The notes beneath the pieces are model-generated. The model searched no databases, was not told where the DNA came from, and saw nothing but the letters and a program-made list of their open reading frames with translations. Shown here piece by piece: positions 38,387-49,430 of a DNA stretch of 64,000 bases (the first letter of the stretch is position 1; each line of letters opens with the position of its first letter). The position numbers were made by a program, and so were the translations under genes. The DNA is taken from assembly GCA_026399875.1 (NCBI GenBank), contig JAPLQF010000024.1:54748-118747 (forward strand), written 5' to 3'. Source of the stretch: Burkholderiales bacterium. GTDB taxonomy: Bacteria > Pseudomonadota > Gammaproteobacteria > Burkholderiales > Burkholderiaceae_E.

Positions 38387-40480
38387 TCAGCCCTGACCCT
38401 GCCCCTGACCCTCAGGCTGCGGCAGGAAAGGCAAGGCGTCCTGCCAGTGCTCGACTCGCCGAAACGGCGGCAGACTGGCGATCAGCCTGCGGCCATAGCC
38501 GCGCGTGATCAGGCGCTCATCGCAAATCACCAGCACGCCGCGATCCGACTCGGAACGAATCAGACGGCCGGCGCCCTGCTTCAGGGCCTGCGCAGCCGCC
38601 GGCAGCTGATCGTGTGAAAACGGATCTCGCCCCGATCGACGCAGGGCTTCTCCGCGAGCCCTGATCACCGGATCATCGGGCGGAGCGAAGGGCAGCTTGT
38701 CGATCACCACCAGCGACAGGGCATCACCCATCACGTCGACCCCTTCCCAGAAGCTCGCGCTCCCCACCAGAACACCCGCGCTGGCCGATCGAAACCGGTC
38801 GAGCAAAGCAGCTCTGGCAACTTCTCCCTGGACCAGCCACTGCATACCCGCATTGTCGGTGGCATCAAGGGCACGCAGGGTCTGCGCAATATCGCGCACC
38901 GCCCGCAGGCTCGTGCAAAGGACAAAAGCCCGGCCACGGTTGGCAAGAATCAATGGCCAGACGAACTGCGCAACCCGTTGAGAAAAACCGGGCGACGAGG
39001 CTTCGCCGATACCTCGAGGTATCCAGAGCGCTGCCTGAGCGGCGAAGTCGAAAGGACTGGCGAAGCGCTCGCAGCGCGCATCCGACAGCCCGAGCGCCTC
39101 GGTGAAGTGACTGAAGTCGTCGCCGACCGAGAGGGTGGCCGAAACGAACACCCAGGCGCGTGCAGGACCCGATCGATGGCGTCCGAAGGCCGCGGCCACC
39201 GACAGCGGCGTGCGTCTGAGCGTGGCATGCGGCCCGCTGGCTTCGGCCCAGACGATCGCCGGATCCTCCTCGCTCGGATCAGCCTCGATGTCCTGCGCCT
39301 CATCGGTCAGCACCGCTGACCAACGGGAGACCCGCTCAAGGAGCTCGGTGGCACGCAGGCCACAACGGTCGAGTTCGAGCCCACGACCCGCATTGTTGGC
39401 GATGATTGCCGAGATCGACACCAGATCGCTCGACAGGGCATCCAGTGCATCAGGAAGGCCTGCAATCGACTTGAGTTGTTCGAGGCTGTAGCGTCGCGCC
39501 AACTGGGCGCGGCTTGCCCCTTGCGCGCCGAAAGCACGGCCACCCGCTGTTGCCGACTCGTTGCCCTCGAGAACCAGGCGCAAGTCGCGACTCGACTGCT
39601 CGAGGCGACCGGCCACCGAGCGCCAGTCGGCCGCGTCGCGCGCCTCGACCAGCCCTGCGCGAGTCAGGTCGCGAACCAGATCCTGCAGCTGGCGGGTCGA
39701 GACCGATTCGCCGAAAAACTCGGTCGCAGCTTCCGGCAGCTGGTGCGCTTCATCAAAGATGACCGCGTCGACGGTTGGCAGCAGTTCGGCCATCGACGAT
39801 TCGCGCAGCGCAAGATCGGCGCAGAAAAGGTGGTGATTGACCACCACCACATCGGCTGCCATCGCTTCGCGCCTGGCCTGAAAAACAAAGCATCGCTTGA
39901 ACTCAGGACACTCCTGCCCGAGACAGTTGTCGCGAGTCGAGGTGGCATGAACCCAGACCGGATCATCCTCGGCCAGCGCGGTACAGTCGGCACGATCGCC
40001 GCTCAGACTGATCTGGGCGAACTGCCTGATCTTGCGCAACTTGCCTGGCATCTGCGGATCGGCAAAGCGCCCATCGGCCATCTGCTGGTCGAGGTGATGG
40101 TGACAGACATAATTCGCCCGCCCCTTGAGCAAGGCGATGCGGGTTCCCAGACCGAGCGCCGCTTTCACCGAAGGCAGGTCGCGATGAAAGAGCTGGTCCT
40201 GAAGTGGACGGGTTCCGGTCGAGATCATGGCCCTTGCACCCGACAGCAGCAACGGCACGAGATAGGCGAAGGTCTTGCCGGTGCCGGTACCGGCCTCGGC
40301 AACCAGACTGCTGCGCTGCGCGATGGCCCGCGCGACGCTGGCCGCCAGGGACTGCTGACCTTCTCTCGCCTTGAAGGCGGGCATAGCCCGGGCGAGCGCC
40401 CCCTGAGCAGCCAAGGCGTCAATAGTGGCTTGCGACAGCGATGCCGCACTCGAGTCGGCCTGCGGCCAGTCGTCTGTCAC
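38387..40480 (-). CDS. DinG/YoaA-family Fe-S DNA helicase
   Basis: This is an XPD-like superfamily 2 helicase acting in DNA repair. The 697-residue product has Walker A EAGTGTGKT (62-70), four Fe-S cysteines (Cys126, 186, 191, 197), DEAH at 243-246, and C-terminal motifs VFVSATL, GSASFWEGVDVMGD and QGAGRLIRSESDRG. The size and lack of an exonuclease domain fit YoaA rather than longer DinG. The start is GTG at 40480. The extreme C-terminus is a Gly-Gln repeat (GQGQGQG) from a 6-bp tandem repeat. Confidence 0.92.
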   Translation of the reverse strand: MTDDWPQADSSAASLSQATIDALAAQGALARAMPAFKAREGQQSLAASVARAIAQRSSLVAEAGTGTGKTFAYLVPLLLSGARAMISTGTRPLQDQLFHRDLPSVKAALGLGTRIALLKGRANYVCHHHLDQQMADGRFADPQMPGKLRKIRQFAQISLSGDRADCTALAEDDPVWVHATSTRDNCLGQECPEFKRCFVFQARREAMAADVVVVNHHLFCADLALRESSMAELLPTVDAVIFDEAHQLPEAATEFFGESVSTRQLQDLVRDLTRAGLVEARDAADWRSVAGRLEQSSRDLRLVLEGNESATAGGRAFGAQGASRAQLARRYSLEQLKSIAGLPDALDALSSDLVSISAIIANNAGRGLELDRCGLRATELLERVSRWSAVLTDEAQDIEADPSEEDPAIVWAEASGPHATLRRTPLSVAAAFGRHRSGPARAWVFVSATLSVGDDFSHFTEALGLSDARCERFASPFDFAAQAALWIPRGIGEASSPGFSQRVAQFVWPLILANRGRAFVLCTSLRAVRDIAQTLRALDATDNAGMQWLVQGEVARAALLDRFRSASAGVLVGSASFWEGVDVMGDALSLVVIDKLPFAPPDDPVIRARGEALRRSGRDPFSHDQLPAAAQALKQGAGRLIRSESDRGVLVICDERLITRGYGRRLIASLPPFRRVEHWQDALPFLPQPEGQGQGQG

Positions 40481-40490
40481 CGCGGACGAC

Positions 40491-40691
40491 TCATGCAGGC
40501 GTATCCGGAACCAGTCGACGCTGCAATTGCATGATCGCGTCCTTGATGGCCAGCTTGCGCTTTTTCAGCCTGCGAATCGTCAGCTCATCGGGCGGCACGC
40601 TCGACTGCAAGGCGAGCAGGCTCAGGTCGAGGTCGCGATGCTCGATCTGGAGCTCGACGATCCGGTCGTACAAGGGCTGCAAATCCTGCAT
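40491..40691 (-). CDS. DUF465 (YdcH-like) small coiled-coil protein
   Basis: The 66-residue product is a short charged helical protein: LYDRIVELQIEHRDLDLSL followed by IRRLKKRKLAIKDAIMQL. This is the DUF465 pattern, with the helical hairpin and the LKKRKLAIKDxI motif. Its function is not established. It ends ten bases before the helicase start on the same strand, so the two may be co-transcribed. The start could also be a TTG two codons earlier. Confidence 0.85.
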   Translation of the reverse strand: MQDLQPLYDRIVELQIEHRDLDLSLLALQSSVPPDELTIRRLKKRKLAIKDAIMQLQRRLVPDTPA

Positions 40692-40853
40692 GGTCAAAAG
40701 GGGTCAGCGGTGCAAATGCAAGGGCAGCGTCACACCAAGCCCTCGACTATAGGCTGGCTGATGACCGCATTCAAAGCGCATTGACCTTTCGGCTGTGGCA
40801 TCGAGACATCGCAAGCAATCTGAAAGACTGCTGAATCGTGCAGGGGTCCCTGT

Positions 40854-41627
40854 TCACTGGGAGCGTGCCGGTGCTGGCGACTGCTCTCTTCGACGCGCTT
40901 CTTCAAGCAGGCGCTGATCACGCAGGGCCCGTTCGCGGGCCTCTCGGGCCTGCAGTCGGAGCCGATTTTCTTCGAGGCGCCTTTCGCGCTCGGCGACGAA
41001 CACCGAATCTTCAGCGGCGCGCGTCGCGGCTTCGGCACGACGGATCGCGTTTTCCTTCTCGCGCCGCTCACGATCGGCGCGAGCCGCCTTTGCCTGACGC
41101 TCAAGTTCGGGCGCATCGCGCTCCCGCTCCAGGCGTGCCTTCTCGGCAGCCTCGATCCGGGCCTCGAAGGACTTCAGATTGTCGAGTGCCTTCGCCGCCT
41201 CGGTCGCACTCGCGGCGGCACGCTCCTCAAGCGTTCTTGCAGTTCGCTGATTGAGCTCCAGCGCCGCGCTTTCACGCAGGGACTGATTGGCGGCCACCTC
41301 GACGGCATTGCTACGACTTTCGACCGGCCGTTGTCGGGACATCACATCGGCGAGGCAGCGCGTCACCAGAAAGCGGCGATAGCAGGCAATCCGTTCTCGC
41401 AGCAGGGCATCATCGGTCTCATCGCGCGCCAGCCCCGCCGCCTTGCGTGCGACTTGCGCGGTCTCGACATCCATCGGACGCGACACATCGAAAGCCTTGA
41501 GGACTGAAGCGGGATCGACCGACACCGGCTCGACGCCCGCTCCCCAATTTGCCCCGGTGCTCGAGCAAGCCGCTGTCACCAGCCCAAGCAGCGAGATCGA
41601 CAGCGTGACGAGGCAGGTCCTGATCAC
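40854..41627 (-). CDS. Lipoprotein with long coiled coil, unknown function
   Basis: The 257-residue product has a lipoprotein signal peptide with lipobox TAAC (Cys21). A small globular part follows with two cysteines nine residues apart (ACYRRFLVTRC, Cys82 and Cys91) in the pattern ALLRERIACYRRFLVTRCLADV. A long Glu/Arg/Ala-rich coiled coil then runs from about 120 to 250. I recall similar proteins in Burkholderiales, unnamed. It follows zapE by 20 bases on the same strand. I cannot assign a function; an envelope-anchored periplasmic rod is what the sequence shows. Confidence 0.8.
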   Translation of the reverse strand: MIRTCLVTLSISLLGLVTAACSSTGANWGAGVEPVSVDPASVLKAFDVSRPMDVETAQVARKAAGLARDETDDALLRERIACYRRFLVTRCLADVMSRQRPVESRSNAVEVAANQSLRESAALELNQRTARTLEERAAASATEAAKALDNLKSFEARIEAAEKARLERERDAPELERQAKAARADRERREKENAIRRAEAATRAAEDSVFVAERERRLEENRLRLQAREARERALRDQRLLEEARRREQSPAPARSQ

Positions 41628-41647
41628 GGCAGCGCAGCCGGTCGCGC

Positions 41648-42745
41648 TCAGGCCAGCGTATCGACCAGACCACGCCGCGGCGCAGCCTGGTAGTCGGGCG
41701 ACTGCATTTCGATCAACCGGCTGACCGTTCTGTGAAACTCGCTCGACATCGCCCCCGCCACATAAAGCTGTTCCGGCGGCACGTCGGCGGCGATCAGCAG
41801 CTTGACCTTCTGATCATAGAAGACATCGACCAGCCAGGTGAAACGTCTGGCCTGAGACGACATCGCCGCGGTCATCCGGGGCACGGAAGAGAGCATCACG
41901 GTATGAAATCGGGTGGCAATTTCGAGATAGTCGAGCTGTGATCGCGGCCCGTCGCAAAGCGTCGCGAAATCGAACCAGACCACACCCCCCGACCGACGCA
42001 GGGCCTCAATGACACGATGCTCGATGGTCAGGCGAGGATCGTCGACCGTGGGTCCGGCCAACTGCTCGAAAGCCTGCGCAAAGCGGCGATCTGTATCGGG
42101 GCACAGCGGACTGAGGTAGACATCGACACCCTGCAGCGCCAGGCGCCGATAGTCGGTTCCGGCATCGACATTAAGAATATCGAGATGGTCTTTCAGGAGC
42201 GCGATCGCGGGCAGGATGGTGTCGCGATTCAGACCGTCGGGATAGAGATCATCGGGTCGGTAGTTGGACGTCATCACGAAGACCACGCCATGACCGAAAA
42301 GGCCGTTCAGCAGGCGCTCGAGAATCATGGCATCGGCCACATCCGAGACATGAAACTCATCGAAACAGATCAGGCGATACCGCGCGGCAAGCCTGCGGGC
42401 GACCTCATCGAGCGGATCACTCACCTGCCTGAGATCACGCAGTTCGCGATGCACGCTGCGCATGAACTCATGAAAGTGCACCCGGGTCTTGCGCACCACC
42501 GGTACCGCTTCGTAGAACACATCCATGAGCAGGCTCTTGCCGCGTCCGACACCGCCATACATCCAGACGCCGCGTGGCACCGGCGGGCGATCGAACAGCT
42601 TGCGCAGCAGTCCGGATCGCCTGCGCTTGAATTCGATCAGATCATCGTAAAGCCGCTGCAGCCGTTCGACCGCAGCCAACTGCGAAGCGTCGCTGCGGTA
42701 GCCACGTTCGGCCAGCAGCTTTGTGTAGCGCTCGAGGACGTTCAT
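41648..42745 (-). CDS. zapE: ZapE, AAA-type cell-division ATPase (AFG1 family)
   Basis: ZapE binds FtsZ and acts at the division ring under stress. The 365-residue product has Walker A GGVGRGKSLLMD, Walker B CFDEFHVSD, and the conserved VHFHEFMRSVH and TSNYRPDDLYPDGLNR stretches. I chose the ATG at 42745 (MNVLERYTKLLAERGY), the family's usual N-terminus; an ATG five codons upstream is possible. It lies 70 bases after lpd, as in other Burkholderiales. Confidence 0.93.
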   Translation of the reverse strand: MNVLERYTKLLAERGYRSDASQLAAVERLQRLYDDLIEFKRRRSGLLRKLFDRPPVPRGVWMYGGVGRGKSLLMDVFYEAVPVVRKTRVHFHEFMRSVHRELRDLRQVSDPLDEVARRLAARYRLICFDEFHVSDVADAMILERLLNGLFGHGVVFVMTSNYRPDDLYPDGLNRDTILPAIALLKDHLDILNVDAGTDYRRLALQGVDVYLSPLCPDTDRRFAQAFEQLAGPTVDDPRLTIEHRVIEALRRSGGVVWFDFATLCDGPRSQLDYLEIATRFHTVMLSSVPRMTAAMSSQARRFTWLVDVFYDQKVKLLIAADVPPEQLYVAGAMSSEFHRTVSRLIEMQSPDYQAAPRRGLVDTLA

Positions 42746-42815
42746 CTGACTTGAGTTCATCACTGCAGCGTTGCCTGCCGTGCCCCGATGCTGCCGGCAG
42801 CAGGCAACCGCAGGC

Positions 42816-44249
42816 TTACATGTTGAGAGCGCGTTTGTCGACCGCCAACGCCGCTTCGCGCAGCACTTCGGAGAGCGACGGATGCGGATGGCAGACCCGG
42901 GCAATGTCTTCGCTCGAGGCTTTGAACTCGATGGCCACCGCGGCCTCGGCGATCAGGTCGGAGGCACCGGGCCCGATGATGTGCACACCCAGCAACTCGT
43001 CGGTCGTCGCGTCTGCAAGCATCTTCACGAAGCCATCGGCGGTGGCCATGCCGAGTGCCCGTCCGTTGGCCGCGAAGGGAAACTGCCCGGCCTTATAGGC
43101 CCGGCCCTCGGCCTTGAGCTGCTGCTCGGTCCGACCCACCCAGGCGATCTCCGGGGAGGTATAGATCACCCAGGGAATCGCGTTGTAGTCGATGTGCGGC
43201 TTTTGCCCGGCGATCAGTTCGGCCACCATCACACCTTCATCCTCGCCCTTGTGCGCGAGCATCGGTCCGCGCACCACGTCGCCGACCGCGTAAACCCGCG
43301 GCAATACCGTACGACAATGATCATCAACCGGGATGAAGCCGCGCTCGTCCAGAGCAAGTCCGACCGATTCGAGCCCAAGGCCATCGGTGTTGGGAATACG
43401 ACCGACCGAGACGATCAGGCGATCGACTTCGAGCGTCTGCGCGACGCCCTTGGCATCTGTCCAGTCGATGCTGACAGCCTTCTTGCCGACATTGACCGAA
43501 CCGATCTTCGCGCCCAGATTGATCGACAGCCCCTGTTTGGTGAAAAGCTTGAGCGCCTCTTTCGAGATCGACTCATCGCAGGCTGACAGAAAGCCCGGCA
43601 AGGCTTCAAGGACGGTCACGGAGGCACCAAGCCGTCGCCAGACCGAACCGAGCTCCAGGCCGATCACGCCGGCGCCGATCACGCCCAGCCGCTTTGGCAC
43701 GGCCGGCATCGCCAGTGCACCTTCGTTGTCGCACACCATCTGGTTGTCGACCGCAACACCCGGCAGATGGCGCGCCTTCGAGCCGGTCGCGATGATCACG
43801 CTGACCGCCTCAACCTGGATCGCCCCCTGCGCAGTATCGACTTCGACGCCATAAGCATCGCCGAGGGTGCCGGTCAGCCGGGCATGCCCTTTGAGCCAAT
43901 CGATCTTGTTCTTGCGAAACAGGAACTCGATGCCCTTGGTCATCTTCGAGACGATGCCGTCCTTGCGCGCCTGCATCTTCTGGACATCGATCTTTGCACC
44001 GGCAATCTCGATGCCATGCACATCGAGATGCGACTGCGCTTCTTCGAATTTCTCACTTGATGCCAGCAAGGCTTTCGAGGGAATGCAGCCGACATTCAGA
44101 CAGGTGCCGCCAAGCGCCAGCTCGCCCTTGGGGTTGGTCCATTTCTCGGCACACGCAACTTTCAATCCGAGCTGCGCCGCGCGAATTGCTGCAATATAAC
44201 CGGCCGGACCTGAGCCGATTACCACCACGTCATAACGTTGATTGGCCAT
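42816..44249 (-). CDS. lpdA: Dihydrolipoamide dehydrogenase (E3) of 2-oxoglutarate dehydrogenase
   Basis: E3 reoxidises the lipoyl groups of E2 with NAD. The 477-residue flavoprotein has the FAD motif [12 protein letters not shown], the redox-active disulfide Cys50/Cys55 in [13 protein letters not shown], the NAD-binding motif [13 protein letters not shown] and the C-terminal CHPHPSLSE with the catalytic His. It is the third gene of sucA-sucB-lpdA, eight bases after sucB, so it is the E3 dedicated to this complex. Confidence 0.96.
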   Translation of the reverse strand: MANQRYDVVVIGSGPAGYIAAIRAAQLGLKVACAEKWTNPKGELALGGTCLNVGCIPSKALLASSEKFEEAQSHLDVHGIEIAGAKIDVQKMQARKDGIVSKMTKGIEFLFRKNKIDWLKGHARLTGTLGDAYGVEVDTAQGAIQVEAVSVIIATGSKARHLPGVAVDNQMVCDNEGALAMPAVPKRLGVIGAGVIGLELGSVWRRLGASVTVLEALPGFLSACDESISKEALKLFTKQGLSINLGAKIGSVNVGKKAVSIDWTDAKGVAQTLEVDRLIVSVGRIPNTDGLGLESVGLALDERGFIPVDDHCRTVLPRVYAVGDVVRGPMLAHKGEDEGVMVAELIAGQKPHIDYNAIPWVIYTSPEIAWVGRTEQQLKAEGRAYKAGQFPFAANGRALGMATADGFVKMLADATTDELLGVHIIGPGASDLIAEAAVAIEFKASSEDIARVCHPHPSLSEVLREAALAVDKRALNM

Positions 44250-44257
44250 CGCTGATC

Positions 44258-45541
44258 TCAGAGGTCAAGCAGCAGTCGTGAGGGATCCTCGAGCGCATCC
44301 TTGACACAGACGAGAAAGAGCACCGCCTCGCGCCCATCGATAATTCGATGATCGTATGACAGCGCAAGATAATTCATCGGCCGAATCACGATCTGACCGT
44401 TCTCGACGACCGCACGGTCCTTGGTGGCATGCACGCCGAGGATGGCGGCCTGCGGCGGGTTGATGATCGGCGTCGAGAGCATCGAGCCGAACACACCGCC
44501 GTTCGAAATCGAGAAGGTGCCGCCCGACAACTCCTCGATGCCGAGCTTGCCTTCCTGGGCTCGCTTGCCGTAATCACCGATCTGATTCTCGATCTGGGCG
44601 AAGTTCATCTGATCGGCATTGCGAATCACCGGCACGACCAGGCCGCGCGGCGAACCGACCGCAACGCCGATATCGAAATAGCCGTGGTAAACAATGTCGG
44701 TGCCATCGACCGACGCATTGACGACCGGATATTTCTTGAGCGCATGAACGGCGGCTTTCACGAAAAAGCTCATGAAGCCAAGTCGGGTGCCGTGCTCTTT
44801 CTCGAACCGGTCCTGGTACTTCTTGCGCAGGTCCATCACCGGTTGCATGTTGACCTCGTTGAACGTGGTCAGGATGGCATTGGTTGCCTGCGACTGAAGG
44901 AGACGCTCGGCGACGCGCTGGCGCAGACGCGACATCGCCACCCGCTGTTCGGGACGTCCTTCGATCATCTTGTTCGGGTCGATCGGCGCGGTCACTGACG
45001 GCAGGCTGCTGGTGGGAGCACCAGTGGGAATCGGTGCACTGACTGCGGGTCTGGCTTGCGACGGCGCGCTCGCACCGGCCGCTACCGCACCAATGACATC
45101 CCCCTTGGTCACCCGGCCATCACGGCCGGTACCGGCCACATTCGAAGCCGACAGACCTGCCTCAGCCAGCATCTTGGCGGCAGCAGGCATCGCGACGCCT
45201 GCATGAGCAGCGCCGGTTGCAGCGGCAATCGGCGCCGTCGGTACAGCGGCAGGGGTGGCAGCAAGCGGCGCGGGCCCAGCAGCCGATTTCGAGGCGACCG
45301 CCTCAGTATCGATGATCGCGATCACCTCGCCGGCGACCACTGTTTCACCGTCGGCCTTGAGGACTCGCGCCAGCACACCGGCGTTGGGGGCCGGCAACTC
45401 GAGCACCACCTTGTCGGTTTCGACGTCAATCAGGTTGTCGTCACGTTCGATCGCATCGCCCGGCTTCTTGTGCCACTGCAACAGCGTCGCTTCCGCAACC
45501 GATTCGGACAGTTGCGGGACTTTTACTTCGATCAATGCCAT
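44258..45541 (-). CDS. sucB: Dihydrolipoamide succinyltransferase (E2 of 2-oxoglutarate dehydrogenase)
   Basis: E2 transfers the succinyl group to CoA. The 427-residue product has one lipoyl domain (Lys44 in [11 protein letters not shown]), an Ala/Pro linker, an E3/E1-binding domain (about 120-155, with [10 protein letters not shown]) and the catalytic domain with [13 protein letters not shown] (HxxxDG). The ATG lies one base after the sucA stop, so translation is coupled. Confidence 0.96.
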   Translation of the reverse strand: MALIEVKVPQLSESVAEATLLQWHKKPGDAIERDDNLIDVETDKVVLELPAPNAGVLARVLKADGETVVAGEVIAIIDTEAVASKSAAGPAPLAATPAAVPTAPIAAATGAAHAGVAMPAAAKMLAEAGLSASNVAGTGRDGRVTKGDVIGAVAAGASAPSQARPAVSAPIPTGAPTSSLPSVTAPIDPNKMIEGRPEQRVAMSRLRQRVAERLLQSQATNAILTTFNEVNMQPVMDLRKKYQDRFEKEHGTRLGFMSFFVKAAVHALKKYPVVNASVDGTDIVYHGYFDIGVAVGSPRGLVVPVIRNADQMNFAQIENQIGDYGKRAQEGKLGIEELSGGTFSISNGGVFGSMLSTPIINPPQAAILGVHATKDRAVVENGQIVIRPMNYLALSYDHRIIDGREAVLFLVCVKDALEDPSRLLLDL

Positions 45542-45542
45542 G

Positions 45543-48407
45543 TCAGGAAGCCTTCCGGGTCTTTGTCTTGGGAGCATCACCCAGGGCAGCAGTGAGAAGC
45601 TCCTTTTGCTGGGCATAGTGTTTGTCGTAGTAGCCGGCTGCAGGCGAAGCCGATGCCGGACGACCGGCATAACTCAGACGCTGGCCGTCCTTGAGCGCAT
45701 CCTGAATGTGATGCTGCACAAAGAACCAGGCGCCCTGGTTTTGCGGCTCATCCTGGCACCAGACCACCTGGGTGGCGCCCGGGTACTTGCGCATCTCGGC
45801 CTCGAGCGCCTTGTGCGGGAAAGGGTAGAGCTGCTCGACGCGCAGAATCGCCACATCGACGAGTTCGCGTTCGCGCCGCGCGCCGGTCAGGTCGTAGTAG
45901 ATCTTGCCGCTGCAGATCACGATCTTGCGGACCGCCTTGGCATCAATACCGGCGGTGTTCTCGCCGATGACCGTCTGAAAGCCACCCTTGGCCAGTTCCT
46001 GCAGGCTCGAGACAGCTTCCTTGTTACGCAAGAGCGACTTGGGCGTCATGATCATCAGCGGTTTGCGGAAGGGCCGGATCATCTGACGACGCAACACATG
46101 GAAAATCTGCGCCGGCGTGGTCGGCTGGCAGACCTGCATATTGTTCTCGGCGCAAAGCTGCAGGAAGCGCTCAATACGGGCCGAGGAATGCTCGGGCCCC
46201 TGCCCTTCGTAGCCATGCGGCAGCATCATCGTGAGGCCGCAAGAGCGCCCCCACTTCGATTCGCCCGAGGAAATGAACTGGTCGATCACGACCTGGGCGC
46301 CATTGACGAAATCGCCGAACTGCGCCTCCCAGATGACCAGGGCATTCGGCTCCGCGGTGGCATAGCCATATTCAAAACCCAGCACGGCTTCTTCGGAGAG
46401 CACCGAATCGATGACCCGAAACGGGCCCTGATCATCGGCGACATGCTCAAGCGGAATGTAATAGCCCGAATCCCAGCGCTCACGGTTCTGGTCATGAAGC
46501 ACCGCATGCCGATGAGTAAACGTGCCGCGACCGGAGTCCTGCCCAGACAGGCGCACCGCATAACCGGCAGCGACAAGCGACGCAAAGGCCATGTGCTCGC
46601 CCATTCCCCAGTCGAGCGAAAGCTCACCCTGGCCCATCGCACGGCGATCAGCAATCACTTTCTCGACCAGCGGATGCAGCTTGAGCGACTGCGGCACCGT
46701 GGTGATCTTCTCGGCGATACGACGCAACTCGGTGATCGGGACCGCAGTGTCAGCCGTGTCCGACCATTTGCGATTAAGCAGCGGCATCCATTCAACCGCC
46801 AGCTTGCTCTTGAAGTTGGAGATCACCGGATTGGACGTCAGACGACCCTCATCGAGCGCCGCCCGGAACTCCTTGACCAGTCGATCGCCATCGCCCGAGG
46901 CCAGCAGACCCTGCGCTTCGAGCTTGTCTGCATAGAGCTTGCGGGTGCCAGGATGCTCGCCGATCCGCTTGTACATCAGCGGCTGAGTCAGCGCCGGAGT
47001 GTCCTGCTCATTGTGGCCGAGCTTGCGGAAACAGACGATATCGACCACCACATCCTTGCTGAACTGCGCCCGGAAATCCATCGCCATCTGGGTGGCAAAG
47101 ACCACCGCCTCCGGATCATCGCCATTCACATGCAGGACCGGCGCCTCGATCATCTTGACCACGTCGGAGCAATAGATCGTTGAGCGCGAATCGCGCGGAT
47201 CGGAGGTGGTGAATCCGATCTGATTATTGATCACGATATGCACCGTACCGCCGGTGCCATAGCCGCGCGTCTGCGCAAGGTTCAGGGTCTCCATGACGAC
47301 ACCCTGGCCGGCGAAGGCGGCATCGCCGTGCACCAGGACCGACAGTACCTGCCGACCTTCGGCATCACCACGCCGATCCTGGCGGGCGCGGGCAGAACCC
47401 TCGACCACCGGATTGACGATTTCGAGGTGCGACGGATTGAACGCCAAAGACAGGTGCACCGGACCACCGGGCGTGGAGACATCACTGGAGAAACCCTGGT
47501 GATACTTGACATCGCCGGACGGCAGATCGTCGGCATGATGGCCTTCGAACTCGGCGAACAGCTCGCTCGGCATCTTGCCCAGAGTGTTGACCAGAACGTT
47601 CAGCCGGCCACGGTGGGCCATCCCTATTACGAACTCCTGGATACCTTGCGTGCCGCCGTGCTGGACGATCTCGTCCATCGAGGCAATGAAGCTCTCGCCG
47701 CCTTCGAGCGAGAAACGCTTCTGACCGACATAGCGGGTGTGCAGGTATTTTTCGAGGCCTTCGGCAGCGGTCAGGCGATCGAGAACACGCCTTTTCTTCT
47801 CATCGCTGAACTTGGGCTTGGCCCGGGTTGATTCGAGCCGCTCCTGAATCCAGCGCTTTTGCGCCGGATCGCTGATGTACATGAACTCGGCACCGATATT
47901 GCCGCAATAGGTCTCTCTGAGAGCACCGAGAATCTCGCGCAGCGGCGCACTCTCGAACCCGAAGAAAGTGTTTGCGGCCGAGTAGATGTTGGCCTGATCG
48001 CCTTCGGTGAAATCGTAGAACGCGGTCTCAAGCTCGGGGATCTGCGCACGCTCCTGTCGCTTGAGCGGATCAAGGTTTGCCCAGCGCGAACCGAGGAAGC
48101 GATAGGCCGCGATCAGTTGCTGGACATAGACCTGCTTGCGTGCAGTGGCCGCATCGCCGCCCATGACACGGGGCTGCAGGCTACCGGCTTTCGCGCGCTC
48201 GGCGAACGACTCGACGATCGGCGCGTGGGCAACGTCGCGGGTCTGGGGATTGCCATCGGCTGCAGGCACCACCTGCATGCTGTCGAAGTAACTGCGCCAC
48301 TGCTCGGACACCGAGCCGGGGTTATTCAGATAGCTCTCGTAGAGCTCTTCGACATACGGCGCGTTGCCGCCAAACAGATATGAGTTGCCCTGAAAGGACT
48401 TCATCAT
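45543..48407 (-). CDS. sucA: 2-oxoglutarate dehydrogenase E1
   Basis: E1 is the thiamine-diphosphate decarboxylase of the complex. The 954-residue product starts [27 protein letters not shown], with the E2-binding N-terminal helix. It contains the TPP site ([13 protein letters not shown]...[20 protein letters not shown]) and the C-terminal transketolase-like domain ([23 protein letters not shown]). AGGTG lies eight bases before the first ATG. It opens the sucAB-lpdA operon, with a 345-base gap to the divergent orphan ATPase gene. Confidence 0.97.
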   Translation of the reverse strand: MMKSFQGNSYLFGGNAPYVEELYESYLNNPGSVSEQWRSYFDSMQVVPAADGNPQTRDVAHAPIVESFAERAKAGSLQPRVMGGDAATARKQVYVQQLIAAYRFLGSRWANLDPLKRQERAQIPELETAFYDFTEGDQANIYSAANTFFGFESAPLREILGALRETYCGNIGAEFMYISDPAQKRWIQERLESTRAKPKFSDEKKRRVLDRLTAAEGLEKYLHTRYVGQKRFSLEGGESFIASMDEIVQHGGTQGIQEFVIGMAHRGRLNVLVNTLGKMPSELFAEFEGHHADDLPSGDVKYHQGFSSDVSTPGGPVHLSLAFNPSHLEIVNPVVEGSARARQDRRGDAEGRQVLSVLVHGDAAFAGQGVVMETLNLAQTRGYGTGGTVHIVINNQIGFTTSDPRDSRSTIYCSDVVKMIEAPVLHVNGDDPEAVVFATQMAMDFRAQFSKDVVVDIVCFRKLGHNEQDTPALTQPLMYKRIGEHPGTRKLYADKLEAQGLLASGDGDRLVKEFRAALDEGRLTSNPVISNFKSKLAVEWMPLLNRKWSDTADTAVPITELRRIAEKITTVPQSLKLHPLVEKVIADRRAMGQGELSLDWGMGEHMAFASLVAAGYAVRLSGQDSGRGTFTHRHAVLHDQNRERWDSGYYIPLEHVADDQGPFRVIDSVLSEEAVLGFEYGYATAEPNALVIWEAQFGDFVNGAQVVIDQFISSGESKWGRSCGLTMMLPHGYEGQGPEHSSARIERFLQLCAENNMQVCQPTTPAQIFHVLRRQMIRPFRKPLMIMTPKSLLRNKEAVSSLQELAKGGFQTVIGENTAGIDAKAVRKIVICSGKIYYDLTGARRERELVDVAILRVEQLYPFPHKALEAEMRKYPGATQVVWCQDEPQNQGAWFFVQHHIQDALKDGQRLSYAGRPASASPAAGYYDKHYAQQKELLTAALGDAPKTKTRKAS

Positions 48408-48752
48408 TTCGATTCACCTTTATGAACGAGTTTCTCGTCGAGGATACGGCCGCTGCATGGAGGATTGAACCTCAGGGTTGAACCTCGGGCCTGTGCCCCG
48501 CAACAGCCACCCGCTTACCGACTCCGGCCGGCTTGCGGTCACCTCTTCGCAGCACGCCCGGCACAAGCCAGGCAGTACTACTGCATCAAGCGAGGATAGC
48601 ACGCACAGATTTTCGAACTCTGAAAGAAGGTCGGGTTCTTTGCCACTGATCAAGGCTTAAAAGACGCTTGCTTCACTAAAGTCCATCGCCTGCATGCCGT
48701 TAACCCGGACAGCGGTCATTGCGGCCGCATCAGCCGCAAGGGGAAGGCCTCC
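48408..48752. other. Intergenic region upstream of sucA
   Basis: No gene is supported here. It holds the 5' leader and promoter of sucA on the minus strand and the leader of the orphan ATPase gene on the plus strand. Two elements stand out. One is a 13-bp palindrome with arms GCAGTA and TACTGC (48572-48584). The other is a tandem 13-bp near-repeat starting TTGAACCTC at 48465 and 48478 in the sucA leader. No clear -35/-10 pair for sucA is found; the best is TTCAGA-N17-TGCTAT on the minus strand. Confidence 0.4.
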
Positions 48753-49430
48753 GTGTCTGCGATTATTGCCAGAGAAGTCGACCATGCGGTCAAGACATCG
48801 AGTCATGGCGGTCAGCGGGAATCGCGACAGCGACTTTTCAGACCTGATGACTATGTCTATCGACCAGCGGGCGGTGAGCGGCGAACACTGGTCTGCGACT
48901 GGGAGGCCGCTCACGGTCGGGAAAGCAGACGCGAGGCCCTGAGTTGCCTCACTGGCCCGATGTCACTGGCGGCGATTCTGGACGCCGCGATCGAGTCTTT
49001 GCCCAAAGCCGACCGCGCTCGCCGCATCGAACGCAAGCTGCATGACCCTGAAATCCGATTGACGCGCGATCCGCTCCGAACTGCCCAGGCGCTGATCCGC
49101 CTGCTGGCCAATGCTTGCCGCTTTTCATCGTCAGCAACGCCGATCAGCATCCGATCGAGGATCGACACCGCAGACGATAGCGATCATCTGGTTCTGACGA
49201 TCGCAGACCGGGGCGTCGGCATCAGCCGCGCCCACCAGCACCGCGCCTTTGAACCATTCTGGCGCGGGCCGCAAACCGGGGAAACGCCCGGTCAGGGGAT
49301 GGGACTTCCGATCGCCAGGCGCCTGATCGAAGCACAAGGCGGCTGGATCGAACTGCGCAGCGCCCTCGGTGTTGGCACCGAAGTCGAAGTCTGGCTGCCG
49401 CCAGAGCTCAGCGCTGATCGACCGGCATGA
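48753..49430 (+). CDS. Orphan HATPase_c protein, histidine-kinase ATPase domain without a dimerisation/phosphoacceptor domain
   Basis: The 225-residue product contains the ATP-binding half of a histidine kinase: N box [10 protein letters not shown] (114-123), G1 ADRGVGIS (151-158), F box AFEPFWRG (165-172) and G2 [19 protein letters not shown] (180-198). The first 69 residues show no membrane segment, HAMP or H-box; from [13 protein letters not shown] the sequence matches the linker before the ATPase domain. The GTG start at 48753 has a strong AAGGGGAAGG upstream, so expression of the short form is plausible. No response regulator is adjacent. It could be a gene remnant or a stand-alone regulator. 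Its end overlaps gltA by 23 bases. Confidence 0.7.
   Translation: MSAIIAREVDHAVKTSSHGGQRESRQRLFRPDDYVYRPAGGERRTLVCDWEAAHGRESRREALSCLTGPMSLAAILDAAIESLPKADRARRIERKLHDPEIRLTRDPLRTAQALIRLLANACRFSSSATPISIRSRIDTADDSDHLVLTIADRGVGISRAHQHRAFEPFWRGPQTGETPGQGMGLPIARRLIEAQGGWIELRSALGVGTEVEVWLPPELSADRPA

Noticed and set aside
38390-38412. The short CCTGAC/CCTGCC repeat at the end of the helicase gene as a regulatory element.
   Set aside because: It is a small in-frame slippage tract encoding GQGQG at the C-terminus. Nothing suggests another role.
45255-47183. A 642-codon open frame on the plus strand opposite sucA and sucB.
   Set aside because: It has no domain and a shadow-type composition, and the opposite strand encodes well conserved enzymes.
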